Shown piece after piece: positions 17,692 through 25,990 of a DNA stretch of 64,000 bases. The number at the start of each line of letters is the position of its first letter. Within the stretch, counting starts at the first letter, position 1. The notes beneath the pieces are model-generated. The model saw only the letters and a program-made list of their open reading frames with translations, had not been told where the DNA came from and did no database searches. Made by a program: the position numbers and the translations under genes. The stretch spans positions 14,619 through 78,618 of the forward strand of contig DCCG01000024.1 of assembly GCA_002314145.1 (NCBI GenBank), in the 5' to 3' direction. Source of the DNA: Thalassolituus sp. UBA1087. Its GTDB lineage: Bacteria > Pseudomonadota > Gammaproteobacteria > Pseudomonadales > Oceanobacteraceae.

Positions 17692-18126
17692 ATGCCGCTG
17701 ACAGAAAACAATTTTGGCCAGGACATTACCACGGACGATATTCTGGACACCCTTGGGTTCTTCGATGACTGGGAAGAACGCTACAAGTACATCATTGATC
17801 TGGGTAAGCAGTTACCGGCGATGGATGACAGTAAGAAAACCGATGATTATCTGCTGCGCGGCTGCCAGAGCCAGGTGTGGATTGACAGCGAAGTCCGCGA
17901 CGGCAAAATCCTGCTGGAAGCTGACTCCGACGCTCATATCGTGCGTGGTCTTTTAGGCGTCGTGCTGGCGGCCTACAACCATAAAACCCCGGCCGATATC
18001 ATTGCCTTTGATATTGACGATTATTTTACTCAGATTGATCTGATCAAACACCTGAGCCCGACCCGGGGCAATGGTCTGCGCTCCATGGTGGAACGCATCA
18101 AAGCCATCGCTGCAGAATCTGCCTGA
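17692..18126 (+). CDS. sufE: SufE-family sulfur acceptor protein
   Basis: A 144-residue cytoplasmic protein that takes persulfide sulfur from a cysteine desulfurase (SufS or CsdA) for iron-sulfur cluster or other sulfur chemistry. The active Cys is Cys58 in LLRGCQSQVW, the family's signature; DDWEERYKYIIDLGK and HLSPTRGNGLRSMVERI are also conserved. The ATG at 17692 follows AAGGAGAGAG directly after the dapC stop; a longer in-frame start at 17572 lies inside dapC and is rejected. The sequence could equally be called CsdE, since no desulfurase gene lies in the window to decide between them. Confidence 0.9.
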   Translation: MPLTENNFGQDITTDDILDTLGFFDDWEERYKYIIDLGKQLPAMDDSKKTDDYLLRGCQSQVWIDSEVRDGKILLEADSDAHIVRGLLGVVLAAYNHKTPADIIAFDIDDYFTQIDLIKHLSPTRGNGLRSMVERIKAIAAESA

Positions 18127-18160
18127 GCCCGTCCCGACCTGCTTCGTTAACGCACACACC

Positions 18161-18196
18161 TGCACCATAATGTTACCCAGGTAACATTATGGTGCA
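18161..18196. terminator. Perfect 17-bp-arm hairpin downstream of sufE
   Basis: TGCACCATAATGTTACC (18161-18177) and its exact complement (18180-18196) are separated by only two bases, CA. The hairpin lies 34 bp after the sufE stop. It has no following T run, so it is either an unusual transcript end, an mRNA stabiliser or a protein-binding palindrome. Confidence 0.5.
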
Positions 18197-18474
18197 TTCT
18201 TATGCCTGTTCATTGAACCCGCCGGCTACCACTTATGACTGATTAGGTCTTATTATCTATCAATTCACGCCATACTGGTTGATTTGTACCATTTACAGCA
18301 ACCTATTGATTACATTCTGATCAATATAAAAAATTTCTGAATTTCTTAACCAATTGGTCAGGTTTTTGCTTTAAATGCCAGTCAGACAGGCACGCTTTTG
18401 CTTTACGCCTTATATAACTTTCAATAAACGACAACTTAAAACTTTTGGGGCAAGCCCGAAGAATGGAGAGACGA
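18197..18474 (+). promoter_or_regulatory. Probable control region of the purine permease
   Basis: This AT-rich 280-bp leader holds two palindromes: ATTGAT-n9-ATCAAT at 18305-18325 and ACCAATTGGT at 18349-18358, the latter like operators of GntR-type regulators. A TATATAAC near 18411-18418 could be a -10 element, but no matching -35 was found. No purine riboswitch core is apparent. GGAGAG at 18464-18469 is the ribosome site for the ATG at 18475. Confidence 0.45.
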
Positions 18475-19839
18475 ATGTCTGATACATCCTCAAATCCACC
18501 AGAACTGTTATACAGTCTGAACGATAAACCACCGGTTCCGGCTGCAATTCTGGCGGCACTGCAGCACCTGCTGGCCAGCTTTGTCGGCATCATCACCCCA
18601 ACACTGATCATCGGTGGTGTTCTGGGCCTTGGCAGCGAGATTCCTTACCTGATCAGCATGGCGCTGATTGTTTCTGGTGTGGGGACCTTTATTCAGGCAA
18701 AACAGATCGGCCCTATCGGCTCCGGCCTGGTCGCTCTGCAGGGCACCAGCTTTGCGTTTCTGAGCTCCATTCTGGCGGCGGGTTTTATCGCCAAAGGCAA
18801 AGGCGGCGGTCCGGACGAAATCCTCAGCCTGATTTTTGGCGTGTGTTTTCTCGGCGCCTTTATTGAGATTTTCCTGAGTCAGTTCCTGCATAAACTGAAG
18901 ACATTTATTAACCCGCTGGTCACCGGTATCGTTATCACCGCCATTGGTCTGAGCCTGATTAAAGTCGGCATTACCGACCTGGGCGGCGGCTTTAAAGCAC
19001 CGGATTTCGGCAGCCTGCAAAACCTGGCGCTCGGTGGTTCTGTGCTGGTGCTGATTATTATTCTGAACCAGAGCAAAAACGTTTACGTACGTTCCGGTGC
19101 TATTTTCTTTGGTCTGCTGGCCGGTTTTATCGCCGCCATGCTGATGGGCAAAGTAGATTTCTCCGGCCTGTCAAAAATGGATTGGTTTGCCCTGCCAGTG
19201 CCGTTTAAATATGGCTTCAGCTTTGATTTTGCCGCCTTCCTGCCGGTAGCGCTGATTTATCTGATTACGGCGATTGAATCTTCCGGTGACCTGACAGCCA
19301 CCTCCATGGTATCGAAAGAACCGATTACCGGTGATGTTTACCGTAACCGTATTAAAGCCGGTGTATTTGCTGACGGTATCAACTCTATGATCGCCGCTAC
19401 TTTTAATACTTTCCCGAATACCACATTCAGCCAGAACAACGGCGTGATTCAGCTGACCGGTATTGCCAGCCGTTATGTGGCGTTTTATATCGCTGCCTTC
19501 CTGGTGATTCTGGGTCTGTTCCCGGTTATCGGCGGCATTTTCCAGCAGCTGCCTAAGCCGGTTCTCGGCGGCGCCACCCTGGTGATGTTTGGTACAGTGG
19601 CTGCGGCCGGTATCCGTATTCTGTCCACCATCGATATGGACCGCCGCAGTATGCTGATTATGGCCGTGTCTTTTGGTCTGGGTCTGGGGGTTGCGGCACA
19701 GCCGGATCTGCTGCAGGAAATGCCAAAAACCATACAGAATATTTTCGGCTCAGCCGTTACCGTCAGTGGTTTGGCCGCGATTATTCTGAATACCCTGCTG
19801 CCGGGTAACCTGAACCTGGAGAACGATGCCGACATCTGA
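18475..19839 (+). CDS. NCS2-family purine/xanthine-uracil permease
   Basis: A 454-residue inner-membrane transporter with about 14 hydrophobic segments. It has the NCS2 hallmarks: QHLLASFVGIITP in helix 1, the IGPIGSGLVALQGTSFAF motif (Q-G-T-S-F) in helix 3, the ITAIESSGDLTATS acidic motif in helix 8, and NTFPNTTFSQNNGVIQLTG in helix 10. These place it with xanthine and uric acid permeases (XanQ/UacT group) rather than uracil permeases. It uses the proton or sodium gradient. The ATG at 18475 has GGAGAG 5 bp upstream. A terminator follows. The exact base transported cannot be fixed from sequence alone. Confidence 0.88.
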   Translation: MSDTSSNPPELLYSLNDKPPVPAAILAALQHLLASFVGIITPTLIIGGVLGLGSEIPYLISMALIVSGVGTFIQAKQIGPIGSGLVALQGTSFAFLSSILAAGFIAKGKGGGPDEILSLIFGVCFLGAFIEIFLSQFLHKLKTFINPLVTGIVITAIGLSLIKVGITDLGGGFKAPDFGSLQNLALGGSVLVLIIILNQSKNVYVRSGAIFFGLLAGFIAAMLMGKVDFSGLSKMDWFALPVPFKYGFSFDFAAFLPVALIYLITAIESSGDLTATSMVSKEPITGDVYRNRIKAGVFADGINSMIAATFNTFPNTTFSQNNGVIQLTGIASRYVAFYIAAFLVILGLFPVIGGIFQQLPKPVLGGATLVMFGTVAAAGIRILSTIDMDRRSMLIMAVSFGLGLGVAAQPDLLQEMPKTIQNIFGSAVTVSGLAAIILNTLLPGNLNLENDADI

Positions 19840-19861
19840 TGATGCGACATTGTTGAGGCAT

Positions 19862-19890
19862 AAAAAACGCGGCTTTGGCCGCGTTTTTTG
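19862..19890 (+). terminator. Rho-independent terminator of the permease gene
   Basis: AAAAAACGCGGC-tttg-GCCGCGTTTTTT is a perfect stem with a T run 20 bp after the permease stop. Its flanking A and T runs allow function on both strands. Confidence 0.92.
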
Positions 19891-19919
19891 TGCCTGCTGT
19901 TCAGGGTTGTGGGAGGTGT

Positions 19920-20400
19920 TTTAATCAGAATCCGTGAATAACGCTGATCCACAGAATGTCCGGCTGCCGCCAGATTCGCAGCTGAAGCAGCGCCTACACA
20001 GATACGTAACGGCTGTGATGATTGGATACGCCGGGTTCGCGGTTGCAGCAGTTATGAGAATTTATGCTCGGCGTCCCCCTGTAGGAGGTGCTTCAGCGCC
20101 GAGGGCCGCAGGCCTTATGTGGTGTCAGCATTTATGTCCGGTGTTTTAATCGGATTCCGTGAAGAACGCTAATCCACAGAATGTCCGGCTGTCGCCGGAT
20201 TCGCAGCTGAAGCAGCTCCTACAGATATACGCAATGACTGTGATGATTGAATACGCCGGGTTCGCGGTTGAAGCAGCGCCTACAGAAATATGCAATGACT
20301 GTGATTATTGGATACGCCGGGTTCGCGATTGAAGCAGCGCCTACATATATACGCAATGACTGTGGTGGTTGGATACTCCGTTTTGCAACTGGTGCTACTC
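19920..20400. repeat. REP-like repeat cluster 3 with 61-bp tandem units
   Basis: Inverted elements end at 19998 and 20223 and a forward element spans 20080-20114. Two shortened inverted copies then end at 20284 and 20345, each exactly 61 bp after the previous one; a decayed further unit follows. The 61-bp unit contains GCAATGACTGTGATGATTG, a GCCGGGTTCGCG tract and GAAGCAGCGCCTACA. The cluster lies between the permease terminator and the 3' end of metR and explains most of this 580-bp gap. Confidence 0.85.
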
Positions 20401-20420
20401 AAGGCAACAAAAACCTTCCT

Positions 20421-21320
20421 CTAAACACCGGCATTAATATCCTGCTGACGGGCGAATTCAATAAAGGTCTGTATATGCACATCATCGGCTGAGGCGTTGC
20501 GGATGCCGAGATGGATATGCTTGTGCACACCGTCTTTTCCCAGGCGAACAGCCGCAACAGGCATGGTCTGGGCGTACTCTTCCACCAGCCATTGTGGCAG
20601 CGTCGCAACACCGCGTTCGGCGGCCACCATCTGTAAAATCATGTCGGTATCTTCCAAGGTTTTATGACGTTTGGGATGGCAATGCGCCGGCAATAAAAAC
20701 TGCTGAAAAATATCCAGCCGTTCCGGAGAGACCGGATAGGTGTACAGAGTCTGATCGGCTAACTGTACAGGTTGAATAAACGTCTCCCCCGCCAGCGGAT
20801 GATCTTTGCTGACCACCAGCACCTGCTCATAAGGGAAAACAGGGTCAAAAGTAATGGCATCCCGTAACACCGGATCGGGCGTGACCAGAATATCGATATC
20901 ATGGTTAAACAAAGCCGCCAGACCGCCAAACTGAAACTGTTGCTTAACATCAACATCGACACCCGGCCAGCGCTTTAAATAAGGCTCCACCACTTTTAAC
21001 AGCCATTGATAACAGGGGTGACATTCCATGCCGATGCGCACCGTGCCTTTATCACCACTGGCGTACTGACGCAGTACCTGATCAACCCGCTCCAACTGCG
21101 GCAGCAAGCGGCTGGCTTCACGTTGCAGATATTCCCCGGCCTGAGTGAGCTGCAGATTGCGGCCTTCTTTGGTCCACAGCGGTGCACCCAGCTGAGCTTC
21201 GAGTTTTTTGATGGTATGGCTGAGCGCTGACTGAGTCAGGTGCAGGGCTTTGGCGGCAGCGGTCAGCGAGCCCTGGCGCTCGATCTCACGCAGGATGCGC
21301 AGATGCATACGGTCAATCAT
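20421..21320 (-). CDS. metR: LysR-family regulator of methionine synthesis
   Basis: A 299-residue LysR-type regulator. The N-terminal winged helix-turn-helix reads HLRILREIERQGSLTAAAK, then LTQSALSHTIKKLE. The C-terminal co-inducer domain (about residues 90-295) binds homocysteine in MetR. Divergent orientation to metE with a 146-bp shared control region is the classical metR-metE arrangement and is the main support for the name. The ATG at 21320 was preferred to one at 21353 because GGGGAAA lies upstream and the family starts near MIDRMHLRIL. MetR activates metE and usually represses its own gene. Confidence 0.93.
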   Translation of the reverse strand: MIDRMHLRILREIERQGSLTAAAKALHLTQSALSHTIKKLEAQLGAPLWTKEGRNLQLTQAGEYLQREASRLLPQLERVDQVLRQYASGDKGTVRIGMECHPCYQWLLKVVEPYLKRWPGVDVDVKQQFQFGGLAALFNHDIDILVTPDPVLRDAITFDPVFPYEQVLVVSKDHPLAGETFIQPVQLADQTLYTYPVSPERLDIFQQFLLPAHCHPKRHKTLEDTDMILQMVAAERGVATLPQWLVEEYAQTMPVAAVRLGKDGVHKHIHLGIRNASADDVHIQTFIEFARQQDINAGV

Positions 21321-21367
21321 GCTGGTTTCCCCGTGTTCGGAAGGACAAAACATTCCATGAACAATAG

Positions 21368-21394
21368 TAATGGTTAAATGAGATTAAACCATTA
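21368..21394. promoter_or_regulatory. Candidate MetR operator between metR and metE
   Basis: TAATGGTT (21368-21375) and AACCATTA (21387-21394) form a perfect 8-bp inverted repeat with an 11-bp spacer, and one flank extends with further imperfect symmetry. The size and T-n11-A layout suit a LysR-type regulator. It lies centrally in the divergent gap. The strict TGAA-n5-TTCA MetR consensus was not found, so assignment is by position. The gap is too short for a cobalamin riboswitch. Confidence 0.6.
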
Positions 21395-21466
21395 TTCATC
21401 ATGAGTCACTTTATCTATTCTGCTCCTCAATCACTTCAGCCCAATTATTGATGAGAGAGATACCTC

Positions 21467-23743
21467 ATGGCTTTAATTCACAACCTTGGCTTTCCGCGTA
21501 TCGGCGCAAAGCGCGAACTGAAATTTGCTCAGGAAGCATTCTGGAAGGGACAATCGTCTGAAACTGAATTGCTGGCCAATGCCAAAGAAATCCGCACCGG
21601 CAACTGGAAGGCTCAACAATCGCTGGATTATGTGCCGGTGGGCGATTTTTCGCTGTACGATCAGGTGCTGGATATGAGTGTTACCCTGGGCAACCTGCCG
21701 GAACGTGTGCAGGGGCTGACAGGCAGCGAGCTGGATAATTATTTCCGTGTGGCACGCGGCCGCTCCACTAACGACAGCGACTGCCATTGTGTTCATGCCG
21801 GTGAAATGACCAAGTGGTTCGATACCAACTACCACTACATAGTGCCGGAAGTAACGGCCACGACATCATTTTCACTGAATGCACAGCGTTTACTGAAGCA
21901 ACTGGAAGAAGCGCGCCGTGCCGGTGTCAGCAACCCGAAGCCGGTGATTATTGGGCCGGTAACCTACCTGTGGCTGTGCAAAGAAAAAGACGATTCCAGC
22001 CGCCTGAATCTGCTGGAACAACTGCTGCCGGTGTACAGTGAACTGCTGGAGCAACTGGCCGACGCCGGTGCCGAATGGGTTCAGATGGATGAACCCGTGC
22101 TGGTAACGGAACTGACGAATGAATGGAAGCAGGCGTTTGAAAACGCCTATCACACGTTAAAAGCGGATCGCCCTAAACTGCTGCTGGCCACCTATTTCGG
22201 TACCCTGCAGGACAACCTGCAACAGGCCTGCAATCTGCCCGTCGCCGGATTGCATATTGATGCCGTCCGTGGCCGTGAAGAAGCCGCCAAAGTGGTGGAC
22301 TGGTTGCCCGCTCATAAAATACTTTCGATCGGTGCAATTGATGGCCGCAATATCTGGAAGTCGGACTTAACGGCGATTCTTGACTGGCTGGAGCCGCTGG
22401 CGGAAAAACTCGGTGAGCGCCTGTGGATTGCCCCTTCCTGTTCGCTCTTGCATGTACCGGTGGATCTCGACAGTGAAGAACAACTGGATGAAGACATCCG
22501 CAGCTGGCTGGCATTCGCCAAACAGAAATTATCTGAATTAACCGTACTGGGTAAAGCCATTAACGAAGGACGTGATGCCGTTGCGCTGCAATTGCAGGCC
22601 AATAAACTGGCTATCGACAGCCGCCGTCAGTCCGCCCGTGTTCATAATCCGGCGGTAAAAGAAGCCGTGAACAACATTACGGCTGCGTATGGTCAGCGCC
22701 AGAGCGCTTATGCTGAGCGTGCAAAAAAGCAACGTGTGAACCTGCATTTACCGGCTTTTCCCACCACCACCATCGGCTCTTTTCCGCAGACGCAGGATAT
22801 CCGTAAAACACGTCTGGCATTTAAGAAGCAGGCCATCTCAGCGGATGAATACAGCGCCAGAATGAAGGCGGAAATCGAACACGCCGTACGCGAACAGGAA
22901 AAACTGGATATTGACGTACTGGTACACGGTGAAGCTGAACGTAACGACATGGTCGAATATTTCGGCGAACAACTGGAGGGCTATGTTTTCAGTCAGTTCG
23001 GCTGGGTGCAGTCATACGGATCGCGCTGTGTTAAACCACCGATTCTGTTCGGTGATATCAGCCGTCCGCACGCCATGACGGTTAACTGGATTCAATACGC
23101 TCAGTCGCTCACGGATAAACCGATGAAAGGCATGCTCACCGGTCCGGTGACGATTCTTAACTGGTCTTTCGTGCGCGACGACCAGCCACGCAGCGAAACC
23201 TGTAAGCAGCTGGCACTGGCCATCCGCCAGGAGGTTCAGGATCTGGAAGCGGCCGGAGTCAATATTATTCAGATCGACGAAGCCGCCCTGCGTGAAGGTT
23301 TACCACTGCGTCAAAGTGAATGGCAGGCTTATCTCGACTGGGCAGTGGAATCCTTCCGTATCAGTGCCAATGGTGTCAGCGATGAAACTCAGATTCACAC
23401 CCATATGTGTTATTCCGAATTCAATGACATTATTGAATCCATCGCGCAGATGGATGCGGATGTAATTACCATCGAGACGTCACGCTCGGATATGGAGCTG
23501 CTGGATGTGTTTGAGGAATTTGAATACCCGAATGAAATCGGCCCGGGGGTTTACGATATTCATTCGCCCAACATTCCGACGGTAGAACAAATGGTCAACC
23601 TGATGGAAAAAGCGGCGAAACGGATTCCTGCTGAGCGTTTATGGGTGAACCCGGACTGTGGCCTGAAAACCCGCCAGTGGCAGGAAGTTATTCCGGCATT
23701 GCAGACTATGGTAGAAGCCGCCAAAAGGCTGCGTCAGGGCTGA
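21467..23743 (+). CDS. metE: Cobalamin-independent methionine synthase
   Basis: A 758-residue cytoplasmic enzyme that transfers the methyl group of 5-methyltetrahydropteroyl-triglutamate to homocysteine, giving methionine without vitamin B12. It has the usual double-barrel length. The N-terminal GFPRIGAKRELKFA begins the folate-side barrel. The C-terminal barrel begins near TTTIGSFPQT and carries the zinc ligands in HTHMCYSEF (His and Cys) and NPDCGLKTR (Cys), with the conserved QIDEAALREGLP segment between. GAGAGAG lies about 10 bp before the ATG. It is divergent from metR and followed by a hairpin and a repeat cluster. Confidence 0.97.
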   Translation: MALIHNLGFPRIGAKRELKFAQEAFWKGQSSETELLANAKEIRTGNWKAQQSLDYVPVGDFSLYDQVLDMSVTLGNLPERVQGLTGSELDNYFRVARGRSTNDSDCHCVHAGEMTKWFDTNYHYIVPEVTATTSFSLNAQRLLKQLEEARRAGVSNPKPVIIGPVTYLWLCKEKDDSSRLNLLEQLLPVYSELLEQLADAGAEWVQMDEPVLVTELTNEWKQAFENAYHTLKADRPKLLLATYFGTLQDNLQQACNLPVAGLHIDAVRGREEAAKVVDWLPAHKILSIGAIDGRNIWKSDLTAILDWLEPLAEKLGERLWIAPSCSLLHVPVDLDSEEQLDEDIRSWLAFAKQKLSELTVLGKAINEGRDAVALQLQANKLAIDSRRQSARVHNPAVKEAVNNITAAYGQRQSAYAERAKKQRVNLHLPAFPTTTIGSFPQTQDIRKTRLAFKKQAISADEYSARMKAEIEHAVREQEKLDIDVLVHGEAERNDMVEYFGEQLEGYVFSQFGWVQSYGSRCVKPPILFGDISRPHAMTVNWIQYAQSLTDKPMKGMLTGPVTILNWSFVRDDQPRSETCKQLALAIRQEVQDLEAAGVNIIQIDEAALREGLPLRQSEWQAYLDWAVESFRISANGVSDETQIHTHMCYSEFNDIIESIAQMDADVITIETSRSDMELLDVFEEFEYPNEIGPGVYDIHSPNIPTVEQMVNLMEKAAKRIPAERLWVNPDCGLKTRQWQEVIPALQTMVEAAKRLRQG

Positions 23744-23763
23744 TTTTTCGCTGCCCTGCCACC

Positions 23764-23797
23764 ACGGATGCAGTGCTTGTTTATTGCCTGCATCCGT
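23764..23797 (+). terminator. Hairpin after metE
   Basis: ACGGATGCAG (23764-23773) pairs perfectly with CTGCATCCGT (23788-23797) across a 14-base loop, 20 bp after the metE stop. There is no proper T run, so this is a possible rather than certain terminator. Confidence 0.5.
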
Positions 23798-23824
23798 TGT
23801 TAGACCCTATGCACCGTTTAGCCC

Positions 23825-24040
23825 TGTAGGAGGTGCTTCAGCGCCGAGGGCCGCAGGCCTATTGAGAGGAGGAATATTTCTCTGCGGCGTTTACAGATAA
23901 TCCGTGCAGAACGTCATGCCACGGAATGTCCGGCTGGCGCCGGATTCGCAGCTGAAGCAGCTCCTACACAGATACGCAATGCCCGTGCTGGTTGGATACG
24001 CCGGATTCGCGGCTGAAGCAGCTCCTGCAAAAATACGCGA
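23825..24040. repeat. REP-like repeat cluster 4
   Basis: A forward element (23825-23859), a full inverted element ending at 23968 and a shortened inverted copy ending at 24029 (61 bp later, as in cluster 3). It fills the gap between metE and the 3' end of the efflux operon and stops about 25 bp before the permease stop codon at 24053. Confidence 0.85.
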
Positions 24041-24052
24041 TAATCAGGGTGA

Positions 24053-25261
24053 TTATTCGTGTCTTAATGCTTCAATCGGGTTTAGGCGTGCAGCGCGGCG
24101 TGCCGGCACAAAACCGAATACAACGCCCACAGCGGCTGAGAACACGAAGGCAGCAACACTGATGGAATAATCAAAGATAAAGGGCATCTGCATCAGCATG
24201 GCCATAAAATAAGAAAGCAGAAACGCCAGGATAATACCGACCAGACCGCCCAACGCGGACAGGACAACGGCTTCAACCAGAAACTGCAACAATACTTCAT
24301 GCTCCAGCGCGCCAATGGCAAGGCGGATACCAATTTCCCGGGTCCGTTCGGTTACTGACACCAGCATAATATTCATAATGCCAATGCCTCCCACCAGCAG
24401 GCTGACACCCGCTACTGCGCCCAATAAACCGGTCATGGTTTTGGTGGTGCTGGTCAGGGTTTCGGCAATTTCGGTGGTATTAAAAATATTAAAGTCGTCG
24501 GTTTCACTCGGCGATATATTGCGCCGCATACGCATCAGCGAGGTCAGACGGTCTTCAACGTGGTCGGAATCAACATTATCCTGCAGTGAAATATAAATCT
24601 GGCCGACATCACGGTTACCGGCGATACGGCGCTGAAAGGTGGGCAACGGCAGAATCACAATATCATCCTGATCACTGCCAAAACTCGTTTGTCCTTTGCC
24701 TTTTAATACGCCGATCACGGTGCAGTTAAAACGGTCGACACGCATTTTCTGATTCACTGCATCGGCGCCATCAAACACTTCTCTGACGATGGTTTTCCCG
24801 ACGATGCACACAGGTGAGCCTATGCTCTCTTCTTCGCTGGTAAAGCGGCGACCGCTGTCCAGCGTCCAGTTGGCTGCAATCAGATAGGCATTGTCGGTGC
24901 CGCGCACGCTGGAGCTCCAGCTGTTGTTGCCATTCACTAAGGTAACTGAGCTGCTGCTGACGGGGGAAATGGCTTTGATGCCGGCGATTTCGGCACGGAT
25001 GGCGTCAATATCATCAAGCTCAAACGCCGGGCCGGACTGTCTAGAACGTCCCGGGCCGAATCCCTGTCCACGGTTGAGCATCATCAGGTTGCTGCCCAGT
25101 GCGGAGATGCGTTCCGTCACCTGAGCGGTTGCCCCGTTCCCTAATGCCACCATGGTAATAACCGCTGCAACGCCAATAATAATTCCCAGTGTGGTCAGGA
25201 AGGAGCGCATAATATTACGGCGGATCTGTTGCAGAGCCAGTTTAAGGGCATTCATTAACAT
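24053..25261 (-). CDS. MacB-like ABC transporter permease
   Basis: A 402-residue inner-membrane protein with the MacB topology: one N-terminal helix (residues about 20-45, with LTTLGIIIGVAAVITM), a large periplasmic domain (about 50-275), and three C-terminal helices (about 280-390) forming the FtsX domain. GIGIMNIMLVSVTERTREIG and PARRAARLNPIEALRHE are standard type VII ABC signatures. It lacks a fused ATPase, which is encoded by the next gene 3 bp upstream. The pump should couple ATP use in the cytoplasm to export through the periplasmic adaptor and TolC-like channel of the same operon. AGGAG lies 7 bp upstream of the ATG. Confidence 0.92.
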   Translation of the reverse strand: MLMNALKLALQQIRRNIMRSFLTTLGIIIGVAAVITMVALGNGATAQVTERISALGSNLMMLNRGQGFGPGRSRQSGPAFELDDIDAIRAEIAGIKAISPVSSSSVTLVNGNNSWSSSVRGTDNAYLIAANWTLDSGRRFTSEEESIGSPVCIVGKTIVREVFDGADAVNQKMRVDRFNCTVIGVLKGKGQTSFGSDQDDIVILPLPTFQRRIAGNRDVGQIYISLQDNVDSDHVEDRLTSLMRMRRNISPSETDDFNIFNTTEIAETLTSTTKTMTGLLGAVAGVSLLVGGIGIMNIMLVSVTERTREIGIRLAIGALEHEVLLQFLVEAVVLSALGGLVGIILAFLLSYFMAMLMQMPFIFDYSISVAAFVFSAAVGVVFGFVPARRAARLNPIEALRHE

Positions 25262-25264
25262 GGC

Positions 25265-25990
25265 TCAGCTCCTGTCCTGCCGGGCGTGATCGTGCAGCAT
25301 TTCACGATCCACTTTTCCGTCGACGAAATGAATAACACGGTGAGAATATTCCGCCATTTCAGGTTCATGGGTCACCATCAGAATCGTCAGGTTCTGTTCA
25401 CGGTTAAGCGCTGCCATCAGCTCCATAATTTCCTGACTGCGTTCAGTATCCAGGTTACCCGTAGGTTCATCGGCTAACAGTATGGAAGGGGTTGTAACCA
25501 ATGCCCGGGCAATGGCCACCCGCTGCTGCTGACCACCGGATAATTCCGACGGATGGTGATGCGCCCATTGTCCCAGTCCCACTTTATCCAGCGCTTCCAT
25601 GGACAGACGATTACGTTCTTTTTTATTCAGCCCGCGATACACCAGTGGCAGCTCGACATTTTCCTGAGCTGAGGTTCTGGCCAGCAGATTAAATCCCTGA
25701 AAGACAAAACCGATATGATTGCGGCGCAGCAAGGCGCGCTGATTGCGGTCGAGTTCAGACACAGGAACGCCGCGGAAATAGTATTCACCGGACGTCAGCA
25801 CATCCAGGCAACCGAGTATGTTCATCACGGTGGATTTCCCGGAGCCGCTGGGGCCCATCAGGGAAACAAATTCGCCGGAGGATACGGAAAAGTCGACGCC
25901 TTTCAGGGCAAGAAATTCAGCATCGCCATGACCATAACGCTTGGTCACCTGCTGAAACCGGATCAGGGCATCATGCTCAGTGGCCGACAT
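25265..25990 (-). CDS. MacB/LolD-type ABC transporter ATP-binding protein
   Basis: A 241-residue ATPase. Walker A is GPSGSGKST near residue 47, the Q-loop is in FVFQGFNLL, the signature is LSGGQQQRVAIARAL near residue 148, Walker B is ILLADEPTGNLD near 170, and the switch His is in MVTHEP. These match the MacB/LolD/FtsE group that drives mechanotransmission rather than membrane-crossing transport. It shares one base with the adaptor gene upstream and is followed by the permease, so the complex is translated in order: channel, adaptor, ATPase, permease. Confidence 0.94.
   Translation of the reverse strand: MSATEHDALIRFQQVTKRYGHGDAEFLALKGVDFSVSSGEFVSLMGPSGSGKSTVMNILGCLDVLTSGEYYFRGVPVSELDRNQRALLRRNHIGFVFQGFNLLARTSAQENVELPLVYRGLNKKERNRLSMEALDKVGLGQWAHHHPSELSGGQQQRVAIARALVTTPSILLADEPTGNLDTERSQEIMELMAALNREQNLTILMVTHEPEMAEYSHRVIHFVDGKVDREMLHDHARQDRS

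Noticed and set aside
18197..18474. Purine riboswitch before the permease
   Set aside because: No three-way-junction core or conserved loop pairs of the xpt/add type could be found.
21395..21466. Cobalamin or SAM riboswitch before metE
   Set aside because: The leader between the operator and the metE ATG is only about 70 bp and has none of the conserved cores. A MetR operator explains the control.
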